Positions 1-8,333 of a DNA stretch of 26,217 nucleotides are shown piece after piece. The translations under genes and the position numbers were made by a program. Positions within the stretch are counted from its first letter, which is position 1. Each line of letters begins with the position of its first letter. This DNA is from Nocardioidaceae bacterium UBA4001 (GTDB lineage: Bacteria > Actinomycetota > Actinomycetes > Propionibacteriales > Nocardioidaceae). Location of the stretch: assembly GCA_002384855.1 (NCBI GenBank), contig DGBP01000020.1, forward strand, positions 104,726-130,942, read 5' to 3'. The notes beneath the pieces are model-generated. The model did not search any database, was not told the origin of the DNA, and saw only the letters and a list, made by a program, of their open reading frames with translations.

Positions 1-714
1 GAACTCCTGGTGCGGGTGCTTGCGGCCGCCCTGCGGCGGGACCGAGGCGGTGGTGCCCTCGAGGATCTTCAGCAGCGCCTGCTGCACGCCCTCGCCGGAC
101 ACGTCGCGGGTGATGGAGGGATTCTCGGCCTTGCGTGCGACCTTGTCGATCTCGTCGATGTAGATGATCCCGGTCTCGGCCTTCTTGACGTCATAGTCGG
201 CGGCCTGGATCAGCTTGAGCAGGATGTTCTCGACGTCCTCACCGACGTAGCCGGCCTCGGTGAGCGCGGTGGCGTCCGCGATCGCGAACGGCACGTTGAG
301 CATCCGTGCGAGCGTCTGGGCGAGGTAGGTCTTGCCGCAGCCGGTGGGACCGATCACCAAGATGTTGGACTTCGCCAGCTCGACGGCGTCCTCCTTGGCG
401 TGGCGACCCGTGTTCACGCCGGCCTGGACGCGCTTGTAGTGGTTGTAGACGGCCACGGCGAGCGCCTTCTTGGCGTTCTCCTGGCCGATCACGTAGGAGT
501 TGAGGAAGTCGACGATCTCGCGCGGCTTGGGCAGCTCGTCGAGGCCGACCTCGGTGCCCTCGCTGAGCTCCTCCTCGATGATCTCGTTGCAGAGATCGAT
601 GCACTCGTCGCAGATGTAGACGCCAGGTCCTGCGATCAGCTTCTTGACCTGCTTCTGGCTCTTCCCGCAGAAAGAGCACTTCAGCAGGTCGCCTCCGTCA
701 CCGATGCGTGCCAC
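1..714 (-). CDS. clpX: ATP-dependent Clp protease ATP-binding subunit ClpX (3' part missing)
   Basis: ClpX is the AAA+ unfoldase that recognises substrates and feeds them to the ClpP chamber in the cytosol. The 238 visible residues hold the N-terminal zinc-binding domain with Cys13, Cys16, Cys35 and Cys38. They also hold the Walker A motif GPTGCGKT (122-129), Walker B IIYIDEID (183-190) and the RKHPHQEF segment at the window edge. The C-terminal part with sensor motifs and the ClpP-contacting loop lies outside the window. I chose the GTG at 714 because the protein then begins VARIGDGGDLLKCSFCGK, the usual ClpX start, and GAGGAG lies about 10 bases upstream. It lies downstream of clpP2 on the same strand, but a 171-bp gap with a hairpin separates them, so it may have its own promoter as well. 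Confidence 0.97.
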   Translation of the reverse strand, partial: MARIGDGGDLLKCSFCGKSQKQVKKLIAGPGVYICDECIDLCNEIIEEELSEGTEVGLDELPKPREIVDFLNSYVIGQENAKKALAVAVYNHYKRVQAGVNTGRHAKEDAVELAKSNILVIGPTGCGKTYLAQTLARMLNVPFAIADATALTEAGYVGEDVENILLKLIQAADYDVKKAETGIIYIDEIDKVARKAENPSITRDVSGEGVQQALLKILEGTTASVPPQGGRKHPHQEF

Positions 715-843
715 AGGCGACGTCTCCTCACGATTCTGGCCGGCTGGTCGTGCTGCGCGGCTGGTTGTCCACCACTTGCTACTTCCTCGACGGTACCTGA
801 GCCCACCCCCGAATGGGACCGGGACACGAGGTTCCTTCGCGGC

Positions 844-875
844 CCGGGCGGCTCCTCACGGGAGGTGCCGCCCGG
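844..875 (-). terminator. Hairpin between clpP2 and clpX
   Basis: CCGGGCGGC at 844-852 pairs perfectly with GCCGCCCGG at 867-875. After one T-T mismatch, four further pairs (854-857 with 862-865) close a 4-base loop. It lies 11 bases beyond the clpP2 stop codon on the minus strand. There is no clear U-tract, which is common in high-GC actinobacteria, so it could be a terminator, an attenuator or an mRNA-stabilising hairpin. Confidence 0.55.
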
Positions 876-885
876 AACACCACGT

Positions 886-1584
886 CTAGCGGCCTGCCCC
901 GTGACCGACACCGAGCGTGGCCTTGCGGGACTCGAGGATCGAGTCCACGAGGCCGTACTCGATGGCGCCCTCGGCGGTCAGGATCTTGTCACGGTCGATG
1001 TCGCGGCTGACCGTCTCCTTGTCCTTGCCGGTGTGCTCGGCGATCATCGTCTCCAGCAGGTCCCGCATGCGCAGGATCTCGTTGGCCTGGATCTCGATGT
1101 CCGAGGTCTGACCGTAGGTCCCCTCGGTGTAGGGCTGGTGGATCAGGATGCGGCTGTTCGGCAGCGCGAGCCGCTTGCCCGGCGCACCGGCGGCGAGCAG
1201 GATCGCCGCGGCGGAGGCGGCCTGACCCAGGCACACGGTCTGGATGTCGGGCTTGACGAAGCGCATCGTGTCGTAGATCGCCGTGAGCGCCGTGAACGAG
1301 CCGCCGGGCGAGTTGATGTAGATCTGGATGTCGCGGTCGGGGTCCATCGACTCCAGCACCAGCAGCTGCGACATCACCGCGTTGGCGATGTCGTCGGAGA
1401 TCGGCACCCCGAGGAAGATGATGCGGTCCTCGAACAGCTTGGTGTAGGGGTCGATCCGGCGGACGCCGTACGACGTCCGCTCCTCCCACTGCGGGATGTA
1501 GTAGTTCATGCTCGGTGAGGCCAGGTCACTCGCCCTGCCGGTCGCGGCGTGCTCGGCGAGGCCCGGGATGTGGCTGCTGCTCAT
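886..1584 (-). CDS. clpP2: ATP-dependent Clp protease proteolytic subunit ClpP2
   Basis: This is a serine peptidase subunit of the Clp protease. In actinobacteria it forms a mixed tetradecamer of one ClpP1 ring and one ClpP2 ring. The triad is visible: Ser124 in GQAASAAA, His149 in ILIHQP and Asp199 in DIDRDK. The residue after the catalytic serine is Ala where ClpP1 has Met-Gly, and GQAASAAAILLAAG is the typical actinobacterial ClpP2 form. The ATG at 1584 has GGGAGAG about 6 bases upstream. Met26 (MNYYIPQWEERTSYG) is a possible alternative start or lies near the processing site, because the first 25 residues look like a propeptide. It lies 19 bp downstream of clpP1 and is surely co-transcribed with it. 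Confidence 0.97.
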   Translation of the reverse strand: MSSSHIPGLAEHAATGRASDLASPSMNYYIPQWEERTSYGVRRIDPYTKLFEDRIIFLGVPISDDIANAVMSQLLVLESMDPDRDIQIYINSPGGSFTALTAIYDTMRFVKPDIQTVCLGQAASAAAILLAAGAPGKRLALPNSRILIHQPYTEGTYGQTSDIEIQANEILRMRDLLETMIAEHTGKDKETVSRDIDRDKILTAEGAIEYGLVDSILESRKATLGVGHGAGR

Positions 1585-1603
1585 GTCTTCTCTCCCGTCC
1601 TCG

Positions 1604-2242
1604 TCAGTTCTTGGCCGCGGGGCGGCCCTGGTCGGCGACCTGGCCGGCGCTGGCGACGACCTTGTCGATGAAGCCGTACTCGAGCGCCTGGTCGGCGGTG
1701 AACCAGCGGTCGCGGTCGGCGTCCTTCTCGACCTGCTCCACCGACTGCCCGGTGTGCTGGCTGATCAGCTCGAACATGACCTTCTTGATGTGCAGCGACT
1801 GCTGGGCCTGGATCTTGATGTCCGACGCCGAGCCGCCCATGCCTCCGGAGGGCTGGTGCATCATGATCCGCGCGTGGGGCAGGGCGTAGCGCTTGCCCTT
1901 CGCTCCGGCGCAGAGCAGGAACTGGCCCATCGACGCGGCGAGGCCCATCCCGACCGTGGCCACGTCGTTGGAGATGTAGTTCATCGTGTCGTAGATCGCC
2001 ATGCCGGCGTCCACCGAGCCACCAGGGCTGTTGATGTAGAGGAAGATGTCGGCCTCGGGGTCCTCGGCGTTGAGCAGGAGCATCTGCGCGCAGATCGCGT
2101 TGGCGTTCTGGTCGCGCACCTCCGACCCGAGGAAGACGATCCGCTCACGGAGCAGACGCTGGTAGATGTGGTCGTCGAGCCCGTACGACGCGGCGCCACC
2201 GTTCATCTGGGGACCTGGAGTCAGGCTGGGAGTCTCGTTCAC
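1604..2242 (-). CDS. clpP1: ATP-dependent Clp protease proteolytic subunit ClpP1
   Basis: This is the second ClpP paralogue, 212 residues long. The catalytic triad is Ser104 (GLAASMGQ), His129 (MMHQPSGG) and Asp178 (DADRDRW). The reading frame is open a further 450 bases upstream, but that part is the shadow of the neighbouring SRPBCC gene. I chose GTG at 2242, which gives VNETPSLTPGPQM and sits just after a TANNNT box (2250-2255). Met13 (2206) is the alternative. It is the first gene of the clpP1-clpP2 pair, and a ClgR-type site lies 55 bp upstream. The protein works in the cytosol with ClpX or ClpC. Confidence 0.96.
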   Translation of the reverse strand: MNETPSLTPGPQMNGGAASYGLDDHIYQRLLRERIVFLGSEVRDQNANAICAQMLLLNAEDPEADIFLYINSPGGSVDAGMAIYDTMNYISNDVATVGMGLAASMGQFLLCAGAKGKRYALPHARIMMHQPSGGMGGSASDIKIQAQQSLHIKKVMFELISQHTGQSVEQVEKDADRDRWFTADQALEYGFIDKVVASAGQVADQGRPAAKN

Positions 2243-2249
2243 GCCCCCG

Positions 2250-2255
2250 ACCCTA
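2250..2255 (-). promoter_or_regulatory. Putative -10 box of clpP1, suggesting leaderless mRNA
   Basis: On the minus strand this reads TAGGGT, matching the actinobacterial TANNNT pattern. It ends 7 bases before the GTG codon at 2242, so transcription would begin at or next to the start codon. No good Shine-Dalgarno sequence can be placed. There is no recognisable -35 box (GTGGAA at the expected spot), which fits an activator-dependent promoter. Confidence 0.4.
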
Positions 2256-2296
2256 GCCCGTGCCCTCGACAGTTCCACGAGGAAACCCCCGGTGTT

Positions 2297-2307
2297 CGCC
2301 CACAGCG
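2297..2307. promoter_or_regulatory. Putative ClgR-binding site upstream of clpP1P2
   Basis: The sequence CGCCCACAGCG matches the core CGCYNANRGCG that I recall for ClgR, the activator of clpP1P2 and other protein-quality genes in Corynebacterium, Streptomyces and Mycobacterium. The 5' flank TGTT also fits the wider consensus (WNNW). The first 3' flanking base does not. The site is centred about 59 bases upstream of the inferred transcription start, a usual place for an activator. ClgR itself is not in this window. Confidence 0.6.
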
Positions 2308-2334
2308 GACTCCCCCGGCGGGACCCTGCCCGGG

Positions 2335-2793
2335 TCAGCCCTGCTCGACGGTCGCCCTGATCCGCTCCAGGGTGGTCCGGATCCCGTCGGCGAGCTCGCG
2401 GTCGTGGCCCTGCGCACCCCCGATCAGCGGTGCCATCACCTTCGTGCCCAGGGAGTACGACGGGAGGTCGCGACGGCCGACCAGCCGGGTCCCCGCACCC
2501 TCGTGGGACAGCTCGTAGGTCCACGTCGCACCGCTCTCGCGGGTCCTCCAGGCGATGGCACGGCCGGGCTCGAAGCGGACCACTCTCGACGTGGTCGGCC
2601 AGGCGGCCCACCCGCGCCGGTTGAACCCGAGGAACGTCGTCCCCAGCCCCTGCTTCTGTGAGCCGAGGACCACGACCCTGCGCAGCTCGGGGCTCCACAG
2701 GCTCATCCGGGTCACGTCGGAGACGGCGGCCCAGACCTCCTCGGCGGGAGCGGCGACGTCGACGGAGGCGGTGACGGGCAGGGGCTGGTTCAT
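2335..2793 (-). CDS. SRPBCC family protein (polyketide cyclase/dehydrase-like)
   Basis: This is a 152-residue single-domain protein of the START/SRPBCC (Bet v1-like) fold, which forms a deep hydrophobic pocket for lipids or aromatic compounds. It begins with the typical strand SVDVAAPAEEVWAAVSDVTRMSLWSPE. A curved sheet follows, and a C-terminal helix (GIRTTLERIRATVEQ) covers the pocket. The ATG at 2793 is preceded by AGGAAGG at about 7 bases. The frame is open further upstream, but the SD and the alignment favour this start. It has no membrane segment. The substrate cannot be told from sequence. It lies 92 bp before clpP1 on the same strand with a regulatory site between, so it is probably a separate unit. 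Confidence 0.85.
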   Translation of the reverse strand: MNQPLPVTASVDVAAPAEEVWAAVSDVTRMSLWSPELRRVVVLGSQKQGLGTTFLGFNRRGWAAWPTTSRVVRFEPGRAIAWRTRESGATWTYELSHEGAGTRLVGRRDLPSYSLGTKVMAPLIGGAQGHDRELADGIRTTLERIRATVEQG

Positions 2794-2927
2794 GCGGGAC
2801 CTTCCTGAAATGGGTGGGGGGTCGGGGCGGGCGTTCAGCCCAGCCAGGTCCGGCGGGCGTCGTACACGTGGACGGTCGACGGCCTGGTCGGCCATCACCG
2901 TGCCGCGCGGCGAGGTCTTACCGCGAC

Positions 2928-2973
2928 AAAGCGCCGCCTACCTCGAGATATTTCTCGAGGTAGGCGGCGCTTT
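2928..2973 (-). terminator. Long perfect hairpin terminator after tig
   Basis: The 21 bases 2928-2948 are the exact reverse complement of 2953-2973 around the loop TATT. The arms begin AAAGCGCCGCC and end GGCGGCGCTTT, so the stem ends in A-T pairs that act as a short U-run in either direction. It lies 42 bases beyond the tig stop codon. It is one of the strongest hairpins in the window and could work in both directions. Confidence 0.85.
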
Positions 2974-3014
2974 CCCACGTTCACCTGGGAAACCGACGGA
3001 GCGGCCGGCAGGGA

Positions 3015-4421
3015 TCAGGCCTCGGCGGGCCGCTCCTCCTCGGCGGCGGGCTCGGTGCCCTCGGCCGACTCGGCGTCCTGGGCCTCCGGCTCGCCGATCG
3101 AGCCGTCGGGGCGGAGGTTCTTCAGCTCGACGTGGTTGCCGGACTCGTCGACGACCTTGGCGTTCTCGACCAGGATCGCGAGGGCCTTGCCGCGCACGAC
3201 CTCGGAGACCATCTCGGGGATGTGGTTGTGCTCGACCATGTGCTTGGCGAACTCGTTCGGGTCCTGGCCGGACTGCTGGGCGCGACGGAAGATGTGGTCG
3301 GACAGCTCCTGCTGGTCGACCCCGATCTCCTCCTTCTTCGCCACCTCGTCGAGGACGAACTGCGCGGCGACGGCGTCGCGGGTGCGCTGCGCGAGGTCGG
3401 TCTCGAACTCCTCGGCGGTCTGGCCCTCGGACTCGAGGTACTGCTCGAGGGTCATGCCGGCGTACACCAGCTGCTGCTCGACGTTCTCGCGGCGGGCGTT
3501 GAGCTCGGAGTCCACGACGCTGTCGGGCAGCGGCACCTCGACCATGTCGAGGACCTTCTCGAGGATCGCGTCACGGGCCGCAGCGGCCTGCTCGAGGCGC
3601 TTGCCGCGCTCGAGGCGGGTGCGGACGTCGGCGACGAGCTCGTCGACGGTGTCGAACTCGGAGGCGGTCTGGGCGAACTCCTCGTCGAGCTCGGGCAGCT
3701 CCTGCTCCTTGACGGCGCCGACCTTGACCTCGACCTCCACGTCGAGGCCCTCCTGGTCACCGCCCACGAGGTTGGAGGAGAAGGTCTTCTCGTCGCCGGC
3801 CTTCATGCCCGTCAGCGCCTCGTCGAGACCGTCGAGCATCCCGCCCCGGCCCACCTGGTAGCTCATGCCGCTGACCTCGGCGCCCTCGACGACCTCGCCG
3901 TCGCGCATCGCCTTGAGGTCGACGGTCACGAAGTCGCCCTCGGCCGCCTCGCGGTCGACGTCGTTGAGGGTGGCGAACCGCTCACGCAGCGCCGTGACCT
4001 GCTCGTCGACGTCGTCGTCGGAGACGGTCACGTCGTCCACGGTCACCTCGAGGCCCTCGAGCTCGGGCAGGGTGATCTCGGGGCGGACGTCGACCTCGGC
4101 GGTGAACTCGAGGGACTCGTTGTCCTCGAACTTCGTGATGTCGATCTCCGGCTGGGCCAGCGGCTGGATGTCGTTGTCCTGGAGCGCCTGGACGTACATC
4201 TTCGGCAGCGCCTCGTTGATCGCCTCGTCCAGCACGGGACCGCGGCCGACCTGGCGGTCGATCACCGCCGGCGGCACCTTGCCCTTGCGGAAGCCCGGCA
4301 CGTTGATCTGCTGGGCGATCTTCTTGTACGCCGCGTCGAGGCTCGGCTTGAGCTCCTCGAAGGGCACCTCGACGGTAAGCTTCGCCCGGGTCGGGCTCAG
4401 AGTCTCGACGGCGCTCTTCAC
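3015..4421 (-). CDS. tig: Trigger factor (ribosome-bound chaperone, peptidyl-prolyl isomerase)
   Basis: Trigger factor binds near the ribosome exit tunnel, holds nascent chains and catalyses cis-trans isomerisation at proline. The 468 residues start with the ribosome-binding domain, including the signature GFRKGKVP (43-50). An FKBP-type isomerase domain follows (about 160-245, EGDFVTVDLKAM onward). The helical C-terminal chaperone domain comes next, and an acidic Glu/Ala-rich tail ends the protein. This tail of about 40 residues is typical of actinobacterial forms. The start is GTG at 4421 with GAGGAG 8 bases upstream. tRNA-Pro lies upstream on the same strand and could share its transcript. 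Confidence 0.97.
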   Translation of the reverse strand: MKSAVETLSPTRAKLTVEVPFEELKPSLDAAYKKIAQQINVPGFRKGKVPPAVIDRQVGRGPVLDEAINEALPKMYVQALQDNDIQPLAQPEIDITKFEDNESLEFTAEVDVRPEITLPELEGLEVTVDDVTVSDDDVDEQVTALRERFATLNDVDREAAEGDFVTVDLKAMRDGEVVEGAEVSGMSYQVGRGGMLDGLDEALTGMKAGDEKTFSSNLVGGDQEGLDVEVEVKVGAVKEQELPELDEEFAQTASEFDTVDELVADVRTRLERGKRLEQAAAARDAILEKVLDMVEVPLPDSVVDSELNARRENVEQQLVYAGMTLEQYLESEGQTAEEFETDLAQRTRDAVAAQFVLDEVAKKEEIGVDQQELSDHIFRRAQQSGQDPNEFAKHMVEHNHIPEMVSEVVRGKALAILVENAKVVDESGNHVELKNLRPDGSIGEPEAQDAESAEGTEPAAEEERPAEA

Positions 4422-4494
4422 AGGTGTTTCTCCTCAGTTCTCGGACTACAGGTGCCAGGTGGCGGACACGCCCAGCGGATCAGGGCGCTGGACA

Positions 4495-4570
4495 TGGTCG
4501 GGGCGACAGGACTCGAACCTGCGATCTCCTGCTCCCAAAGCAGGCGCGCTAGCCACTACGCTACGCCCCG
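4495..4570 (-). tRNA. tRNA-Pro, anticodon TGG
   Basis: The acceptor stem CGGGGCG pairs with CGCCCCG, followed by discriminator A and an encoded CCA (4495-4497). The anticodon stem CCTGC/GCAGG encloses TTTGGGA, giving anticodon TGG (reads CCA and other Pro codons). The T-arm is GCAGG-TTCGAAT-CCTGT. It is 76 nt with CCA, without intron or long variable arm. Confidence 0.97.
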
Positions 4571-4722
4571 GGGGCGAACCCACGGGAGTCTAGTGGACGA
4601 CCCCTCCCCCGCCGTAATCGCGCCCGTCCTGCGGGGCGGGTGAGCCGATTGGGACGGGGCTGAGTCCCTGTGGCACGATTGACCCGCTGACCGGTCCGGC
4701 TTTCCGCCGACGACCGCTGCAC

Positions 4723-4793
4723 GCGGATGTAGCTCAATGGTAGAGCCCCAGTCTTCCAAACTGGCTACGCGGGTTCGATTCCCGTCATCCGCT
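4723..4793 (+). tRNA. tRNA-Gly, anticodon TCC
   Basis: The acceptor stem GCGGATG pairs with CATCCGC, with discriminator T. The anticodon stem CCAGT/ACTGG encloses CTTCCAA, giving anticodon TCC. The T-arm contains GGTTCGATTCC. CCA is not encoded (CCC follows). It is on the strand opposite to tRNA-Pro, and the two 5' ends face each other across about 150 bp. Confidence 0.97.
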
Positions 4794-4798
4794 CCCCC

Positions 4799-4830
4799 CG
4801 ACGCCCCTCGGCCCACGCCGCGGGGCGTCG
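4799..4830. terminator. Convergent hairpin between tRNA-Gly and the phosphatase gene
   Basis: CGACGCCCC at 4799-4807 pairs perfectly with GGGGCGTCG at 4822-4830. It begins 6 bases after tRNA-Gly and lies 32 bases beyond the stop of the facing phosphatase gene, so it can serve both transcripts. Confidence 0.65.
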
Positions 4831-4861
4831 CGCACGTCCGGGCGACGACCGGCGTACGGCG

Positions 4862-5983
4862 TCAGCGCCGGTGCAGCATGAACAGGGCCCGGTCGTCGTT
4901 CATCGACTCGAGCTGGTCGATGAGGCGATAGGCGCCGTTCTCGAAACCGGCCCGCAGCAGCCGCTCCCCCTGGCCGAGCATCTTGTCGATGCCGAGGGAG
5001 ATGTCGCGCTGCGGCGTCTCGACGAGTCCGTCGGTGTACATCAGCAGCGCGTCCCCGGTCCCCAGCGTGCCGGTGCTCACCGTGAACGTGGCGTTGTCGA
5101 CCAGGCCCAGCACGGGGCCCTCCGTCTCGTGGATCGCCCACCGTCCCGAGCCCGCGAGCAGCTGCACCGCGGGCGGGTGCCCGGCCGACCGCAGCTCGAA
5201 CTCGCCGGTCTCGAGGTCCAGCGAGAGGTGGACGGCGGTGGCGAACCCCTCGCTCCAGTCCTGACGCAGGAGGTAGTCGTTGGCCGCCGGCAGGAACTGC
5301 TCGGGCGGAAGGGCCCCGAGGAGTCCGCCGAAGGCGCCCGAGAGCAGCAGGGAGCGGGTCCCCGCCTGCTCGCCCTTGCCCGACACGTCGACGACCGCGA
5401 CCTCGAGGCTGCGGCGGTCCGACGAGGTGGCGGCCACGATGAAGTCCCCCGCGAACGACGAACCGCCCGCGGAGCGCATGACCGCCTCGGCGTACCACTG
5501 ACGCGGCAGCACCGGGATCTGGCTCTGCCGGGCGATCCGCTCCCGCAGGTCCACGAGCATCGACTCCCCCCGGGAGCCGGCCACGCCCAGCCGGGACCGC
5601 CTGAAGGAGGAGATCAAGATGATCAGCCCGACCAGGAACGTGACGACGATGGCTCCGATCCGCCGACCGTCCAGCATGCTCTCCGTGGCCGCGGTCGCCA
5701 CCACCAGGACGCCCAGGCAGAAGACGACCACCCAGGGCAGGGTTCGTGGACCGAGCACCTGGTTGCCGAGCACCATCGGGACCAGGACCGCGGGAAGAGG
5801 CACCGCGCTGCCCCACAGGACGATCCCCATCCCCGCCAGGACCGCGAGGACGACCAGCAGGGCCGCCCACGAGGCCTCCGAGTAGCGCAGGCGTCGCAGT
5901 CCGCGTCCCCAACGACGGCTCAGGTGGCCCGCGGGGACGCGGGCCAGCCTCTCGAGATGGGGAGCAGCGGCCACAGGACGCAC
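4862..5983 (-). CDS. Membrane-anchored PP2C-type (SpoIIE/RsbU) serine phosphatase
   Basis: This protein would remove phosphate from Ser/Thr of a partner such as an anti-sigma-factor antagonist. After about 35 basic residues, the region 37-127 holds roughly four hydrophobic segments. The SpoIIE-type phosphatase domain (about 155-373) follows. Its metal-binding aspartates are in AGDF (Asp180), VVDVSGKG (Asp199), MYTDGLVE (Asp318) and NDDRA (Asp363/364). No PAS, GAF or HAMP domain lies between membrane and catalytic parts. The start is uncertain: GTG at 5983 is given, but GTG at 5974 has AAGG 8 bases upstream and may be better. A longer frame to 6088 would overlap the glycosylase gene and is unlikely. 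No cognate anti-sigma genes are in the window. Confidence 0.88.
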   Translation of the reverse strand: MRPVAAAPHLERLARVPAGHLSRRWGRGLRRLRYSEASWAALLVVLAVLAGMGIVLWGSAVPLPAVLVPMVLGNQVLGPRTLPWVVVFCLGVLVVATAATESMLDGRRIGAIVVTFLVGLIILISSFRRSRLGVAGSRGESMLVDLRERIARQSQIPVLPRQWYAEAVMRSAGGSSFAGDFIVAATSSDRRSLEVAVVDVSGKGEQAGTRSLLLSGAFGGLLGALPPEQFLPAANDYLLRQDWSEGFATAVHLSLDLETGEFELRSAGHPPAVQLLAGSGRWAIHETEGPVLGLVDNATFTVSTGTLGTGDALLMYTDGLVETPQRDISLGIDKMLGQGERLLRAGFENGAYRLIDQLESMNDDRALFMLHRR

Positions 5984-6036
5984 CTTAGTGTCGGAGGGGC
6001 CCCGGGGGACACGGATTGGTGAACGCAAGCGCGAGC

Positions 6037-6894
6037 TCACACCCGGTGGCCGGCTCGGGAGCGGAAGGTCGGCTGGCAGCGGGGGCACCAGAACGAGTTG
6101 CGGGCGGCGAGCACCTCGGTGCGTACGCCGGCACCGCAGACGTGGCAGGGCTGGTCGTGGCGCCGGTAGACGTAGACCTCACCGCCGTGGTCGTCACGAC
6201 GTGGCGCGCGCCCCATCGCCTCCGGCGTGTGCTCGGGCCGGACCGTGTCGATCCGTCCGCTGCGCACGCCCTCGGCCATCAGGGCGACGAGGTCCGCCCA
6301 GACCGCCTCGAACTGGCCGCGGCGCAGCGTGTTCCCGGGCCGCAGCGGGTGCAGGCGATGCCGGAAGAGCACCTCGGCGCGATAGACGTTCCCGACCCCT
6401 GCCACGACCGACTGGTCCATCAGCAGGGTGCCGATCGGGGTGCGGCTGCGCCGGATCCTGTCCCAGGCCCGCTCGGGGTCCGCGTCGGGACGCAGCGGGT
6501 CGGGGCCCAGCCGGTCCGCGATCGCGTCCCGCCGCGTGGCCGTGACGAGCTCGCAGGCGGTCGCGCCCCGGAGGTCGGCGTACGACGTCTGCCCGCCCTC
6601 GGGCCGGGGCACGGACACGAGGCGCATCCGCACCTGCCCGACAGGGGCAGGCGGAGCGCCTTCGTGCACGGCGAGCTTGCCGTACAGCCCGAGGTGGACA
6701 TGGACGAACCGCTCGCCCTCGAAGCCGACGAACAGGTGCTTGCCCCAGGCCTCTGCGTCCTCGATCAGCGCGCCGTCGAGGGCAGCGGCCTCCTCGGCGA
6801 AACGGCCCTGGGGGCTGGAGACCTCGACGTGCCTGCCGGCGAAGCGGTCGGTGAGGGTGTGCGCGAGGCGGTGGAGGGTGTGGCCCTCAGGCAT
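6037..6894 (-). CDS. nei: Nei/Fpg-type DNA glycosylase-AP lyase (endonuclease VIII family)
   Basis: This is a base-excision-repair enzyme that removes oxidised bases and cuts the abasic site by beta/delta elimination. It begins MPEGHTLHR, so after Met removal the N-terminal Pro2 is the nucleophile and Glu3 the conserved acid. Lys52 (WGKHLF) matches the conserved beta-turn lysine. The helix-two-turn-helix region includes VAGVGNVYRAEVLF (163-177). A C-terminal zinc finger has Cys250, Cys253, Cys270 and Cys273. MPEGHT rather than MPELPE points to the Nei branch, close to mycobacterial Nei1 as I remember it. It starts 12 bp after rpiB, as in Mycobacterium. The start codon is clear, although the SD (GGCGGG) is modest. 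Confidence 0.94.
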   Translation of the reverse strand: MPEGHTLHRLAHTLTDRFAGRHVEVSSPQGRFAEEAAALDGALIEDAEAWGKHLFVGFEGERFVHVHLGLYGKLAVHEGAPPAPVGQVRMRLVSVPRPEGGQTSYADLRGATACELVTATRRDAIADRLGPDPLRPDADPERAWDRIRRSRTPIGTLLMDQSVVAGVGNVYRAEVLFRHRLHPLRPGNTLRRGQFEAVWADLVALMAEGVRSGRIDTVRPEHTPEAMGRAPRRDDHGGEVYVYRRHDQPCHVCGAGVRTEVLAARNSFWCPRCQPTFRSRAGHRV

Positions 6895-6906
6895 CCGCGC
6901 CCGCCG

Positions 6907-7410
<504 letters not shown>

Positions 7411-7422
7411 GGGGAAAGTGTG

Positions 7423-8331
7423 TCAGAGCGTGCTGCGGAGGAAGACGGCGATCTCCGCCAGCGACTCCTCGGCCGCGTCGAACTGCTCGGGCCGGCGCCA
7501 GAAACCGTGGATCATCCCGGGGTACGTCGTCAGCCGGGTCGGCACCCCCGCGGCCTCCATGCGCCGAGCCAGGTCGACGTCCTCGTCCACGAGCGGGTCG
7601 TGCTCCGCGGCGACCACCAGCGACGGCGGGAGGGTGTGCAGGGACTCTGAGTCGATCGGCGCGAGGTCGGGGTGCTCGAGGTCGGCCGGACCGGCGGCGT
7701 ACTGCTGCCAGTACCACGCGGCCTCGCCCGCGCCGAGCCCGCCGGCCTCGGTCCGGTAGGAGGCGTACCGCTGGCGTGGGTCGACGAAGGGGTAGACCAG
7801 CACGGTCGCCGCGAACACGTTCGGGTTGTGCAGCGCGGCGACCAGCGCGAGGTTGCCACCGGCGCTGTCCCCGAGGGCGACGAGGCGGGACACGTCGAGG
7901 CCGAGCGCGGGCGCGGCACCGACCAGCCACGCCAGCGCGGTGTCGGTGTCCTCGACGGCAGCGGGGAACCGGTGCTCCGGCGGCCTCCGGTAGTCCACGG
8001 CCAGCACCGCCAGCCCGGTCCGGTTCGCGAGCCGGCGGGCCTGTGCGTCGTGGGTGTCGAGGTCGCCGAAGACGAACCCGCCACCGTGGAGGAAGAGGAT
8101 CGCCCCGCCCGCGGCAGGTCCGGCAGCTCTCGGGTCGGCCGGGAGGAAGAGGCGGCAGGGCACTCCGGCGGCGTCGACGTCCTCGACGTGGCCGACCTCC
8201 TCACGAGGCTCCGTCGTCGACTCCTCCCGGGCGAGGCGGCGCTGCTCCGCTATGTCGAAGTCGGGATCCGTGACGCGCGGCCCCCGGGCCCACTGCGCCA
8301 TCGCCGCCTCGGCCTGAGGGTGCAGCACCAC
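7423..8331 (-). CDS. Alpha/beta hydrolase (hormone-sensitive lipase-type esterase)
   Basis: This is a serine esterase of the HSL/bacterial lipase family IV. The oxyanion-hole motif HGGGF is at 82-86. The nucleophile is Ser156 in GDSAGG, and the other triad members are Asp245 (EHDPLVDE) and His275 (MIHGF). The N-terminal cap region (1-60) is acidic. No signal peptide is seen, so the protein is likely cytosolic. The start is set at GTG 8331, two bases after the metG stop (TGACCGTGG), which suggests translational coupling. Met11 is an alternative. It lies between metG and rpiB, the same strand as both, spaced by 2 and 12 bp. The natural substrate is unknown, probably short-chain acyl esters. Confidence 0.9.
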   Translation of the reverse strand: MVLHPQAEAAMAQWARGPRVTDPDFDIAEQRRLAREESTTEPREEVGHVEDVDAAGVPCRLFLPADPRAAGPAAGGAILFLHGGGFVFGDLDTHDAQARRLANRTGLAVLAVDYRRPPEHRFPAAVEDTDTALAWLVGAAPALGLDVSRLVALGDSAGGNLALVAALHNPNVFAATVLVYPFVDPRQRYASYRTEAGGLGAGEAAWYWQQYAAGPADLEHPDLAPIDSESLHTLPPSLVVAAEHDPLVDEDVDLARRMEAAGVPTRLTTYPGMIHGFWRRPEQFDAAEESLAEIAVFLRSTL

Positions 8332-8333
8332 GG

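Noticed and set aside
10..1518. Long plus-strand open frame of 502 codons
   Set aside because: It is the antisense shadow of clpX and clpP2, caused by high GC in third positions; low-complexity Leu/Val/Asp-rich protein.
3132..4643. 503-codon plus-strand frame opposite trigger factor
   Set aside because: Antisense of tig and across tRNA-Pro; no SD and repetitive composition.
4495..4793. tRNA genes as an integration site for a mobile element
   Set aside because: No integrase, no direct repeat of a tRNA 3' end and no foreign composition near either tRNA.
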